A DNA stretch of 40,030 bases from Candidatus Thalassarchaeaceae archaeon. GTDB taxonomy: Archaea > Thermoplasmatota > Poseidoniia > Poseidoniales > Thalassarchaeaceae. Location of the stretch: positions 1-40,030 of the forward strand of contig JAPYUP010000014.1 in the NCBI GenBank assembly GCA_029940695.1, given 5' to 3'. The translations under genes and the position numbers were made by a program. Shown here piece by piece: positions 15,782-23,393 of the stretch (positions are counted from its first letter, which is position 1; each line of letters opens with the position of its first letter). A model generated the notes under the pieces. The model did not search any database, was not told the origin of the DNA, and saw only the letters and a program-made list of their open reading frames with translations.

Positions 15782-18462
15782 CGGCGTTTCCTCCGGGGGG
15801 TCATGCTGAGAGTGATGCTGGCGATTCCCATGAGCGTGAGCAAGACTGCGATTGGGATTGAGAAGATGGGTGCTGATCCGGTCGGCGTGTCATCGACGGT
15901 CGAGGCTGCTCCCGTGGCGTTGATGCTAACGGTGTTGGCACCACTGGAGACCATGACGATCTCCTGTCCGTTGCTGTACGAGGTTATCGCGTAGTAGAGC
16001 GTTGTTGCCGCGGGGACTGGTTCGCTCCAATGGTTCTCGCCGGTCACCCCAACCGGCTCCATTGCAATGGGGAACGACTCGCCCCATGCCGGTGCCTCGT
16101 CCATCGCGGTGAGGCCCACCACGCTTGTGATGGGGGAGGTCGAGCGGTAGACGCGGAACTCAGCAGGGCTGCCGCTCCAAGTCCAATCGAGGGTTACCTG
16201 AGTGCCGTCGAGGCTGGCCTCGAGCAACTCCACGCTCTCTACGCTGCCGAACGAGAGTGTGCTCTGCGCGGAGTTAGAGCCTCCCATGTCGTCAATCACG
16301 GTCAGGCGGACGACGTGGTCACCACCCCCGAGTGGGACCTCGACGCTCTGCCCTGAGAGCTCCTTGCCGTCTATCGCCCACAGCCAGGTGGTCACGGCTC
16401 CGTCGGGGTCGGAGGAGGTCGTCGCATCGAAGGTGACCATGGCGCCGGGAACAGGTGGCTCGGGGTTCGTGGACCAACTGGCTTCGGGGTCCAGATTGAC
16501 GATGGTAATCGAGGTCGAGGCATTGCTGGAAAGACCCCATGGGTCGTTTGCGGCTACGGTCACGGTCCACTCCTGCCCGGGCTCGAGCCGGTCAGCGGGA
16601 ACGGCGTGGAGGCCATCGAGGTCGGAAACCCTGAAGCCGTTCCGGGCCCAGGTGATGTCGAAGGTCAGGAACTCCTCGTCGATGTCATCGGATCCCGCAT
16701 GCACATAGAGGTCATGCAGGGAATCCTGTTGCGCACTTCCATCGGCAGTCGGCATCTCGGCAGTGGGCCCCGTCCATCCCGTTGCCCAAGGTCCTAAGTC
16801 GATTACTGGGGTGCTCGGACCTCCGTTCAGGATAGTCCGCTCGGGCGTCTTGACGGCGATGCCGAGGTCCTCGCCATCACCGGGCCTTACCTCAACGGCC
16901 CAACGCTGGTCGCGCACGGTTTCGGAAGCTGGTATCGTCGTCAGGCCGTCGTAGTCCGTGACCCACTCGTCGTTGACCCACCAGGTGACCTGGCTGTTCA
17001 ACTCGTCATCGCCATCGAGGTCCGACTGATCCCACTCGACCCTTAGTTCGTCCATTGTGGAGAGGTCCCCCTCAGGCAGCATGGTCACGGTGACTATGGT
17101 AGGAGGCGTGTTCTGGATCGTCAGTTCCTGAGAGGAAGACCACGAGGACCAGACGATGCCATCTGATGCGCGGACCTCGACGAGCCAGACCTCGCCCTTG
17201 GTGATTGCAGAAGGGGGTACTGCGGTCTCATCGTTGTAGGCGGAGACCTGCGAGCCGTCCCTCTTCCACACAATCTGGATCGATGTGATCTCCTGGCCGT
17301 CCGGGTCGCTGGCAGATACGACAGCACCCAGGGCATTCGCGGAGGTAGCGCCCTGCCCGGGTGTAATCTGCACGCTGACCGTTGGTGGGGAGTTGGATGA
17401 GCCAATCACGATCAAAGAACTCCATGCGGTCTCCCCAGGCTCCTCGCCGTCGTGCGGTGTTACCGCTGCCTGCCAGGTGTCACTCGGTCGTACGGCCACG
17501 TTCGGGACCGTGCTCTGCCCATCGAGACTAGTCTGGCGCACCTCATCGAGGTACCAGTAGATGGTTGTGCTAGCACTCTCAGGGTCTCCGTCATGGTCAT
17601 AGTAGTCGTAGTCGAGAATGAGATCGTCATTCTCCGTCGGAGTCTCTGGAACAACCTCGATGTTGCTCGCACTCGGCTTGGAGTTACCAATTGTGACCGG
17701 CCCTATGGACACTGGGTCTCCGAAGTCCGAGCCGTCCTTGGGCTTGACCTCGACCTCCCACTGTTCCCCCCTGTAGAGGTACTCTACCGGGACGGAGGTC
17801 ATGTCGTCTGCCATAGTCCAACTATTCCCATTCTTCTTCCAGCGAATCTCGGTGCCCGACTCGGCGTCGCCGTCGGTATCAGAATAGGTGTAGGTCACCA
17901 TCAGCCCGGTCGCTTTCGTGGGCTCGGAAGGGGAGAATGCCACGTCGGTGGCTTCTGGGGGGGTGTTGGTTCCCGACTGCATCGAGTTGTGAGTCGTCGT
18001 ATCCCATGCGTCCCCAGTGTTCTGGCCATTGCCGTTGGCCGAGAGCACCGCCAGCTCGAAAGTGACCTGCCCGGAGCCGTTAGCTGGAGCCTGCCAGATC
18101 ACAGACCAGCTGCGGTAGTCGGACCAAGTGTGCGTGGCTTGGTTCCCGGTCGAGTTGACCTGAACCGACCCTATGCCCACTCCGGTAGAGAGGGTGCCAT
18201 GGCTGACCTCGAGGTTGAATCCACCATTTGTGCCGGACACTCCTCCGCTCATACCGATGTTGAGGGTGTAGTTCTGTTCTGGGTTGTACGTACTCGGGAA
18301 ATTATGTGTCGGTGTTATCGGGATGGTAGATCCAGTGTTGGAGTGGCAGGTGCAGCCGCTTGCTGCGTTCCACTTGCCACCCTGCTTAGCCTGAGACGGG
18401 AACGTCGGCGAGGCGAGTAGTAGCACGACTAGAAGGATCGCGGTGTGCCTAGCAGAAGCCAC
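15778..18462 (-). CDS. Large exported protein: CXCH-bearing anchor-V-like domain, Ig-like/PKD/FN3 repeats, C-terminal anchor
   Basis: 894 residues. A signal peptide (1-25) leads to SGCTCHSNTG (C37, C39, H40) at the start of a choice-of-anchor V-type domain (to about 165; ending SANGNGQNTGDAWDTTTHNS). Homologous domains usually carry CXXCH, so this is a shortened CXCH form. About five Ig-like repeats of roughly 100 residues follow, each with an SDxDGD-type strand, a VP turn and a W-x-VEV-x-P-x-DG element, then a PKD-like unit (FDATTSSDPDGAVTTWLWAI), an FN3-like unit (VTLDWTWSGSPAEFRVYRST) and a C-terminal helix with basic tail (MTPRRKRR). Start is GTG with a TATA-like element 27 bases upstream. 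First gene of a three-gene coupled operon. Likely a surface adhesion or electron-transfer scaffold. Confidence 0.82.
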   Translation of the reverse strand: MASARHTAILLVVLLLASPTFPSQAKQGGKWNAASGCTCHSNTGSTIPITPTHNFPSTYNPEQNYTLNIGMSGGVSGTNGGFNLEVSHGTLSTGVGIGSVQVNSTGNQATHTWSDYRSWSVIWQAPANGSGQVTFELAVLSANGNGQNTGDAWDTTTHNSMQSGTNTPPEATDVAFSPSEPTKATGLMVTYTYSDTDGDAESGTEIRWKKNGNSWTMADDMTSVPVEYLYRGEQWEVEVKPKDGSDFGDPVSIGPVTIGNSKPSASNIEVVPETPTENDDLILDYDYYDHDGDPESASTTIYWYLDEVRQTSLDGQSTVPNVAVRPSDTWQAAVTPHDGEEPGETAWSSLIVIGSSNSPPTVSVQITPGQGATSANALGAVVSASDPDGQEITSIQIVWKRDGSQVSAYNDETAVPPSAITKGEVWLVEVRASDGIVWSSWSSSQELTIQNTPPTIVTVTMLPEGDLSTMDELRVEWDQSDLDGDDELNSQVTWWVNDEWVTDYDGLTTIPASETVRDQRWAVEVRPGDGEDLGIAVKTPERTILNGGPSTPVIDLGPWATGWTGPTAEMPTADGSAQQDSLHDLYVHAGSDDIDEEFLTFDITWARNGFRVSDLDGLHAVPADRLEPGQEWTVTVAANDPWGLSSNASTSITIVNLDPEASWSTNPEPPVPGAMVTFDATTSSDPDGAVTTWLWAIDGKELSGQSVEVPLGGGDHVVRLTVIDDMGGSNSAQSTLSFGSVESVELLEASLDGTQVTLDWTWSGSPAEFRVYRSTSPITSVVGLTAMDEAPAWGESFPIAMEPVGVTGENHWSEPVPAATTLYYAITSYSNGQEIVMVSSGANTVSINATGAASTVDDTPTGSAPIFSIPIAVLLTLMGIASITLSMTPRRKRR

Positions 18463-18486
18463 GGGACCTCAGAAGGGGTCCAGCAG

Positions 18487-18492
18487 AATAAT
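18487..18492 (-). promoter_or_regulatory. TATA-like element for the exported CXCH operon
   Basis: ATTATT on the minus strand, centred 27-28 bases before the GTG at 18462, the expected position for a leaderless archaeal promoter. It shares the divergent gap with the promoter of the beta-oxidation gene. Confidence 0.42.
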
Positions 18493-18525
18493 GTCTGCGC
18501 TGTGGTGCTGTTTGCCGCTCCGTTG

Positions 18526-18533
18526 GATATATG
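18526..18533 (+). promoter_or_regulatory. TATA box for the beta-oxidation fusion gene
   Basis: GATATATG, the clearest TATA-like element of the window, centred 27-28 bases before the GTG at 18557. Its position is the main reason for choosing that start rather than upstream in-frame codons at 18443 or 18491. Confidence 0.55.
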
Positions 18534-18556
18534 GTCAGCATTTCCCTCGAAGGCTC

Positions 18557-20623
18557 GTGCGAGCCATCCAGACCATCGCAATCATCGGCGCCGGCAACAT
18601 GGGCTCCGGCATCGCCCAGAAGAGCGCGCAGGAGCTCTTCGAGGTGCAGATGATCGACCGAGAGCAGCAGTGGGTAGACCGCGGACACGAGATCATCGCT
18701 GGCTTCCTCGACGAGGCTGTAGAGCGCAGAATCTTCCGCTCCGCTGAGGTCGAGGCGATCAAAGGACGTATCTCCGGCACTGTAGGTACTGAGAGCGCAG
18801 AACCAGATACCGACCTCGTGATTGAGGCGGTGTTCGAGGACTTCGCGATTAAGCAGGAAGTCTTCGCCACCCTCGACGAAGTCTGTGCGGAGCACACCAT
18901 CCTCGCTACGAACACCTCCTCACTCTCTGTCAACGCCCTCGCCAAGGCCACTGGGAGGCCCGACCGCTTCATCGGCCTCCACTGGTTCTTCCACCCGGCT
19001 AAGAACCGGCTCGTCGAGGTGATTCCGGCAGCTACCACGTCCGCTGGTACACTGGCCGCCGTCGAGCAGTACTGCAAGACGATGGGTAAGGTCGTCATAG
19101 TCTGCAAGGACCGGCCTGGGTTCGTCGTCAACCGCTTCTTCGTACCCTGGCTGAACGAGGCTTGCTTGCTCCTTGAGGACGGAGTCGGGACCACCGCGCA
19201 GATTGACGCGGTGGCGTGCGACACCTTCCGCATCGGTCTGGGCCCATTCGCGCTGATGAACCTGACAGGCTCGACCATCGCACTACACTCCACCGACTAC
19301 CTCGCCGAACAACTAGACTGTCCTCGGTTCACCGGTGCAGCCAGCCTGCGCGCTCTGGTCGAGCAAGGCAGGATGTGGGAGATCGGCTCTGACACCGACT
19401 GCGAAGAGGGTGCCGTTCGGAGAATCAGGGAGCGGCTGCTTGGCCAGGCCTTCGCAGTGGCCGCGCAAATCGTCGAAGAGCAGATCTGCACGATGGAGGA
19501 CGTCGACCGCGGGGCGAAGGTCGGGCTGCGCTGGTCCCGCGGCCCCTTCGAAATAGCCAATCGCATCGGCATCGCCGAGGCTGTCGGGATGGCCCGTGCC
19601 TATGCCGATGAAGCGGGGCTGGACCTGCCCACTTGGTTCGCCGGTAGGGACACGCCCTTCGAGTTTTCATACGTCGACGTCGAGATTGACAGCGGCATCG
19701 CCACAGTCCGCCTCAACAGGCCAGAGGCGATGAACGCGCTCAACGTCACCCTAGTCAGTCAGTTGGGTGGGGTGATTGACGAACTGAACGAACGCAATGA
19801 CATCAGCACAATCGTCCTCGACGGCGCTGGCAAGGCCTTTGTCGCTGGAGCTGACGTCAAGTTCTTTGTTGACAAGATCCGACAGAACTCGTTCCAAGAA
19901 ATCTACGACTTCACTGCTCACGGGCACGAGGTGCTGAATGCAATCGAATCCAGCCCCAAGACCACCATAGCCCTAGCCACCGGGTTAGCGCTCGGGGGCG
20001 GCCTGGAGCTCGCTCTCGCGTGCGACTACAGGGTGGGGACCCAGCGCACCCAGCTCCGCTTCCCCGAGACCAGTATCGGGATCTACCCCGGGCTGGGAGG
20101 GACCCAGAGGACCACCCGCATATGCGGCATCGGGGTGGCGAGGTACGCCGTTCTAGCAGGGAACTTCATGGACGCCGGCACAGCCAGTGCACTCGGCCTG
20201 CTGACGCACCTCGTGGAATCGTCAGGAGTTTCGGCCACAGTCGCCGAACTGGCATTAGCAGGCAAGCCGGACGAGAGGTACCCAGGCCGTCCCGCTGATG
20301 CATCAAACCCAGTAGCAACCTTCGCTGTAGCCTTCTACTCTGACACCAATATGACCGCAATCGCCTCTGGCGATGCGCCTCGCGGCTTCGAGGCAGAGGA
20401 CCCGCATGTAGCGCGTCAACTCAAGTCACTCTCGAAAACCGCCCCTCTAGCTCTGCAGGCCGCCAGCGCCCTGCTCGATCAGGCCGTGGTCACCGGTGAC
20501 GACCTCGAGGCCGGTCTGCAGCTCGAGCTCGACGGACTCGAGGCCATCTTCGGCACGGCTGACACCCTAGAGGGGCTTTCAGCCCTCATTGAGGGACGGC
20601 GTCCGGAATACCGCGGCACCTAG
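18557..20623 (+). CDS. 3-hydroxyacyl-CoA dehydrogenase / enoyl-CoA hydratase fusion
   Basis: A 688-residue bifunctional enzyme for hydration of enoyl-CoA and NAD-dependent oxidation of 3-hydroxyacyl-CoA. The dehydrogenase comes first: Rossmann loop IAIIGAGNMGSGIAQK at residues 5-20, LATNTSSLSVNALA, then GLHWFFHPAKNRLVEVIP with the catalytic His and Glu. The C-terminal dehydrogenase domain reaches about 370. The crotonase domain (about 375-600) has the oxyanion-hole strand AFVAGADVKFF, E484 in GGGLELALACD and E504 in FPETSIGIYPGLGGTQR, so both catalytic glutamates are present. This order (dehydrogenase first) is the reverse of bacterial FadB and is the archaeal arrangement, also seen in crotonyl-CoA hydratase/3-hydroxybutyryl-CoA dehydrogenases. 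Fatty-acid degradation is the likeliest role. Confidence 0.94.
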   Translation: MRAIQTIAIIGAGNMGSGIAQKSAQELFEVQMIDREQQWVDRGHEIIAGFLDEAVERRIFRSAEVEAIKGRISGTVGTESAEPDTDLVIEAVFEDFAIKQEVFATLDEVCAEHTILATNTSSLSVNALAKATGRPDRFIGLHWFFHPAKNRLVEVIPAATTSAGTLAAVEQYCKTMGKVVIVCKDRPGFVVNRFFVPWLNEACLLLEDGVGTTAQIDAVACDTFRIGLGPFALMNLTGSTIALHSTDYLAEQLDCPRFTGAASLRALVEQGRMWEIGSDTDCEEGAVRRIRERLLGQAFAVAAQIVEEQICTMEDVDRGAKVGLRWSRGPFEIANRIGIAEAVGMARAYADEAGLDLPTWFAGRDTPFEFSYVDVEIDSGIATVRLNRPEAMNALNVTLVSQLGGVIDELNERNDISTIVLDGAGKAFVAGADVKFFVDKIRQNSFQEIYDFTAHGHEVLNAIESSPKTTIALATGLALGGGLELALACDYRVGTQRTQLRFPETSIGIYPGLGGTQRTTRICGIGVARYAVLAGNFMDAGTASALGLLTHLVESSGVSATVAELALAGKPDERYPGRPADASNPVATFAVAFYSDTNMTAIASGDAPRGFEAEDPHVARQLKSLSKTAPLALQAASALLDQAVVTGDDLEAGLQLELDGLEAIFGTADTLEGLSALIEGRRPEYRGT

Positions 20624-20630
20624 TTCAGCT

Positions 20631-20774
20631 TTAGTTGCACGATGTCAGCGACACGACCCCACAGGTCATGCACGAGGCACTCCTTAGATTGGGAGTGACG
20701 TACTCTTGGTACACCAGACAAGGAGAACCGCATGAGGGGCAGGTCGAGATGGCCTGCAGCCCCATGAATACCAT
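20631..20774 (-). CDS. Tiny zinc-ribbon protein (47 residues)
   Basis: Reads MVFMGLQAISTCPSCGSPC, with C12-x2-C15 and C35-x2-C38 (CMTC), a treble-clef/zinc-ribbon pattern, plus further cysteines at 19 and 46. The ATG at 20774 is preceded by AAGGTGA five bases upstream, which overlaps the stop codon of the 51-residue gene before it; a GTG at 20783 in the same frame would overlap that stop as GTGA. Either way the two tiny genes are translationally coupled. It ends seven bases from the convergent beta-oxidation gene. The pattern suggests a nucleic-acid or protein adaptor, or a metal/redox-sensitive partner of the HxlR regulator. Function is unknown. Confidence 0.55.
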   Translation of the reverse strand: MVFMGLQAISTCPSCGSPCLVYQEYVTPNLRSASCMTCGVVSLTSCN

Positions 20775-20779
20775 CTCAC

Positions 20780-20935
20780 TCACCTTCGTGGGGACTGATC
20801 CCATGCCGGTGCGCGATACTCGGCGATTGCGCGAACGAGCCAATTCATCATTGGCGCCTGTGAGTGGCTCTCGCCCTCTTCCTCGTCCCAGTCTCTCATC
20901 ACTTCATTCGTCCATTCTTGCAGCCATCTGTCCAT
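20780..20935 (-). CDS. Tiny acidic hypothetical protein (51 residues)
   Basis: Begins MDRWLQEWTNEVMRDWDEEE and ends RAIAEYRAPAWDQSPRR. It is tryptophan-rich (five Trp) and has an acidic N-terminal helix. No family recognised. GAGG at 20944-20947 gives a Shine-Dalgarno eight bases before the ATG. Its stop is overlapped by the start region of the zinc-ribbon gene. Upstream lie an operator-like inverted repeat and a TATA-like TTATAC (minus strand, 20991-20996), which would start transcription at about 20967, inside the inverted repeat. The coherent ribosome site, operator and coupling argue that this is a real gene. Confidence 0.5.
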   Translation of the reverse strand: MDRWLQEWTNEVMRDWDEEEGESHSQAPMMNWLVRAIAEYRAPAWDQSPRR

Positions 20936-20955
20936 ATCACTTTCCTCTTTAAACC

Positions 20956-20974
20956 TAGTGTGGTTTTCACACTA
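20956..20974. promoter_or_regulatory. Operator-like perfect inverted repeat (site 1)
   Basis: TAGTGTG, five-base spacer GTTTT, CACACTA: perfect 7-bp arms. It sits where the minus-strand transcript of the two tiny genes should start. A winged-helix dimer such as the adjacent HxlR-family protein typically binds such a repeat. Regulation is inferred. Confidence 0.6.
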
Positions 20975-20990
20975 AGCCACCGAGGCGGAG

Positions 20991-20996
20991 TATAAG
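20991..20996. promoter_or_regulatory. TATA-like element in the divergent regulator gap
   Basis: TATAAG on the plus strand, TTATAC-like (20991-20996 with flank) on the minus strand. It lies between the two operator-like sites and could serve the minus-strand tiny genes, and possibly also a plus-strand start near 21020. Confidence 0.35.
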
Positions 20997-21023
20997 AACC
21001 CCTGAGTAAACGTGGACACACTA

Positions 21024-21042
21024 TGGTGCGTTTTATACACTA
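21024..21042. promoter_or_regulatory. Operator-like degenerate copy (site 2) overlapping a TATA-like element
   Basis: A 19-base stretch that matches site 1 at 14 of 19 positions and keeps the spacer and the ACACTA arm. It contains TTTTATAC (21031-21038), the best TATA candidate for the HxlR gene, so binding here would block that promoter. A further isolated CACACTA half-site is at 21017-21023. This looks like autoregulation. Confidence 0.5.
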
Positions 21043-21068
21043 GATGCCCTTCTCGCAACTTGATTACA

Positions 21069-21530
21069 ATGCCCAAACTACCCATGGCAATTTCTGATGA
21101 GGACTTCAAGAGAGTAGATGGTGCTGTAAAGGATGTGAAGGAGAACGGAGTGGATATTCGCAGCGTCTTCGAATCCTACTACGACGGCGAGAACTTTGAC
21201 ATCGACTGGGAGGTCGATGCTGCTGTCGACGCATTCTCAATTTTCAGCTCCAGGTGGACCATCGAGATACTCGCGACGCTGTACATCGCTGGTGAGCGCC
21301 GCTTCAACGAGTTGCGCAAGCTTCTGAGGGGAATCAGTAGCAGGACGCTGTCGGACAAGCTGACCAAGTGTGCAGAGTCGGGGCTCATCGAGAGAGTCGT
21401 CGAGGAAGGGCCCCCGATTAGGGTGAAGTATCTGCTGACTGAGCACGGCAGGAATGCAGGCAGGCTGCTCAGTCCCCTGGTGGCGTACATGAAGATTAAG
21501 CAGGGCAGAGTGATTCGACACAGCATCTGA
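21069..21530 (+). CDS. HxlR-family winged-helix transcriptional regulator
   Basis: 153 residues. An acidic N-terminal extension of about 55 residues (ISDEDFKRVDGAVKDVKENG) precedes a complete HxlR domain: FSSRWTIEILATLYIAGERR, FNELRKLLRGISSRTLSDKL (recognition helix region) and GLIERVVEEGPPIRVKYLLT (wing). HxlR proteins act as dimeric DNA-binding regulators, often sensing aldehydes, disulfide stress or drugs. No strongly conserved cysteine other than one in TKCAESG is present. Start at ATG 21069 is chosen because TTTTATAC lies about 33 bases upstream; a GTG at 21012 is in frame but the added residues look non-coding. It is divergent from two tiny genes, with operator-like repeats between. Confidence 0.85.
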   Translation: MPKLPMAISDEDFKRVDGAVKDVKENGVDIRSVFESYYDGENFDIDWEVDAAVDAFSIFSSRWTIEILATLYIAGERRFNELRKLLRGISSRTLSDKLTKCAESGLIERVVEEGPPIRVKYLLTEHGRNAGRLLSPLVAYMKIKQGRVIRHSI

Positions 21531-21563
21531 AGCATGAGCATCCACGACTCAACCAAACGCATC

Positions 21564-21569
21564 CTTATA
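21564..21569 (+). promoter_or_regulatory. TATA-like element for the gene at 21593
   Basis: CTTATA centred about 26-27 bases before the ATG at 21593, at leaderless-promoter distance, in the short gap after the HxlR gene. Confidence 0.48.
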
Positions 21570-21592
21570 GCCTAGAATGCCGAGTTTCGCGC

Positions 21593-22249
21593 ATGGCACT
21601 GATACAGCAGTGGCGCACCACTCACCCCTGGATTACCGACGCTGTGACTGCGATCGTCGGTGGCTCGTTGGGCTTCTCCTCCCTGCTCCCGTTCCTCGCT
21701 CCGCCGTTCGCTCAGGGGACGCTCTCAGCACCTCACGAGAACAATTGGGAGCATCCGCTGAGGGTGCGTATCGTGCACACCCTACAGCGCTCCCCAGGCA
21801 TCCACTTTCGTGAGTTGCAGAGACAGCTGGGAGCCGCCAACGGCACCCTCAGGCACCACCTCCGCAACCTGATCAAGGAGCGTACCGTGACCATCGTGCC
21901 AGTGAACGGCAGGACCTGCTACTACGCCGGCGCACCGGCCCAGGTTGAGATCCTCGAGGGCACAGGGGTCACCGACGAGGCCACGGCGGCCGCTATGCTC
22001 CCGGTTGGCCTTTCAGGGGTCCAGCGCAACATCGTGAACAGGCTCTCCAATGCCCCGGCTCCAGCATCGCAAGCACAACTCGCACGAGACCTCAATCGAT
22101 CTCGAGCTACCGTGCACTCGGCTGTCTCCGTGCTCAGGCGACGCGGCATCGTCAACTACGGCAGGCTGTCTCTAGCCCCCCACATAGAGGGGCTGCGATA
22201 CTCCAAAGTCGACTACCCGTGGCTCGACATCCGTCGGGAATACGCCTGA
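21593..22249 (+). CDS. Membrane-associated double winged-helix regulator
   Basis: 218 residues. A hydrophobic stretch at about 17-44 (AVTAIVGGSLGFSSLLPFLA) could anchor the protein to the membrane. A first winged helix follows (about 52-112; HPLRVRIVHTLQRSPGIHFR, then LRHHLRNLIKERTVTIV with a wing ending in GRTCYYAG) and a second (about 138-200; QRNIVNRLSNAPAPASQAQL, RSRATVHSAVSVLRRRGIVN). Such membrane-linked tandem winged helices are common archaeal orphan regulators. It lies immediately upstream of another putative HTH protein, so the region is a regulator cluster. Ligand and targets unknown. Confidence 0.75.
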   Translation: MALIQQWRTTHPWITDAVTAIVGGSLGFSSLLPFLAPPFAQGTLSAPHENNWEHPLRVRIVHTLQRSPGIHFRELQRQLGAANGTLRHHLRNLIKERTVTIVPVNGRTCYYAGAPAQVEILEGTGVTDEATAAAMLPVGLSGVQRNIVNRLSNAPAPASQAQLARDLNRSRATVHSAVSVLRRRGIVNYGRLSLAPHIEGLRYSKVDYPWLDIRREYA

Positions 22250-22332
22250 TTTCGATTCACTCACGAGCCAAGCCTCTTGAATCACGAATCCGCGCGCCCT
22301 GTGTGTTCGCGCTCAGACTGATCGAGTACCCC

Positions 22333-23388
22333 ATGCCCACGGGCAGCAGGGATGCCGACGTGCTCCTGACTTGGATACTAGATTCAATGGGCCTGATAGG
22401 GAGGAGGTCTAACCAGTGGAGCGGTGACGAGCAACAGGGAGCCCTGCACCGAATAGTGCGCGGTGCGCTGCTGGTCGACCCATTGAGGGGCTGGGATACA
22501 AGGGATCTGGGCGATGCGAGCGGTCTTTCGCACACGGGAACGCACCACCAGATGACCAAACTGAGGTCGTGCGGACTGGTGTCTACCGAGGTCGACGGCA
22601 AGTGGCACGTCCACGTATTGAGAGGCGGGTCGATGTCCGCTGCCGTTGGGCTGGTATCCGTACAAGCCAGGGCAGTCCTAGAACTCAGGGTCTCGGAGCT
22701 GGCTGGACTAGTGCAGCCATCCGATACCAGAATGGATGTGCAGGCCGAAGAGGAGGAAGTCGGCTTCGCGATCAGCATCGCCGAACCGAGGGCTCGAAGC
22801 AAGGGGGGCGATGCCATAGATGCCCTAGTCGCAGACCTCGGTCTGAACGGTGGACGCTCGAGGGACGATGACAGACTGGCCCGCAATCTGCTGTGCGAGA
22901 TTGCCTCGAGCGAGCGGCCGATGACCATTCTTTCCTTGGCTGAGCGGATCTCTGAGAGTCGTTCTCGCGTCCAACGGGCAGTCGGGCGCGTGCGCAGCGC
23001 AGCCCTCGTCGAGCGCGTGCCCATGGTCGACCGTATCTCCCAAGACGTCTACGCGGGGCTGATGCGCCAGCACAGTGGGCGCGGCGAGGAGTGGCTGATG
23101 TCGCGCGGGGGCCTTGGCCGATTGGACGAATCGGTATCAAAGGCGCTTCTGGCCGGTGCCAAGAAGGGGTCGCTCAACATCGAGAAGGTGCAGACCATCC
23201 TCGCACCTGTCCCCATCGAAGACCAGCGAATACTGCTCAACACCCTCGGCGGCAGGATGCCCTTCGGCATCAGAATTGCCGGTGCCAACGGAGCACAGGT
23301 CGCAGAGCGCGTGATGCGACAGGCCGATAGGACGCTGAGGCGACTAAGGACGGTCGCCCAACGCCTTGACGAGGCGCTCGCGGGCTAG
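22333..23388 (+). CDS. Putative winged-helix DNA-binding protein
   Basis: 351 residues, not confidently assigned. A first helix-turn-helix-like stretch lies at about 48-92 (WDTRDLGDASGLSHTGTHHQ, then MTKLRSCGLVSTEVDGKWHV), with a wing-like strand. A second is at about 195-240 (ILSLAERISESRSRVQRAVG, then ALVERVPMVDRISQDVYAGL). The C-terminus is a basic helix (ADRTLRRLRTVAQRLDEAL). The ATG at 22333 is preferred; a GTG at 22303 is an in-frame alternative. It ends five bases before the convergent Dus gene. Paired with the tandem winged-helix gene upstream it may form a regulatory unit. Confidence 0.65.
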   Translation: MPTGSRDADVLLTWILDSMGLIGRRSNQWSGDEQQGALHRIVRGALLVDPLRGWDTRDLGDASGLSHTGTHHQMTKLRSCGLVSTEVDGKWHVHVLRGGSMSAAVGLVSVQARAVLELRVSELAGLVQPSDTRMDVQAEEEEVGFAISIAEPRARSKGGDAIDALVADLGLNGGRSRDDDRLARNLLCEIASSERPMTILSLAERISESRSRVQRAVGRVRSAALVERVPMVDRISQDVYAGLMRQHSGRGEEWLMSRGGLGRLDESVSKALLAGAKKGSLNIEKVQTILAPVPIEDQRILLNTLGGRMPFGIRIAGANGAQVAERVMRQADRTLRRLRTVAQRLDEALAG

Positions 23389-23393
23389 TTGGC

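Noticed and set aside
17452-18420. Plus-strand frame of 322 codons opposite the large exported protein
   Set aside because: Low-complexity V/R/G-rich shadow; the minus-strand product has a signal peptide, repeats and anchor.
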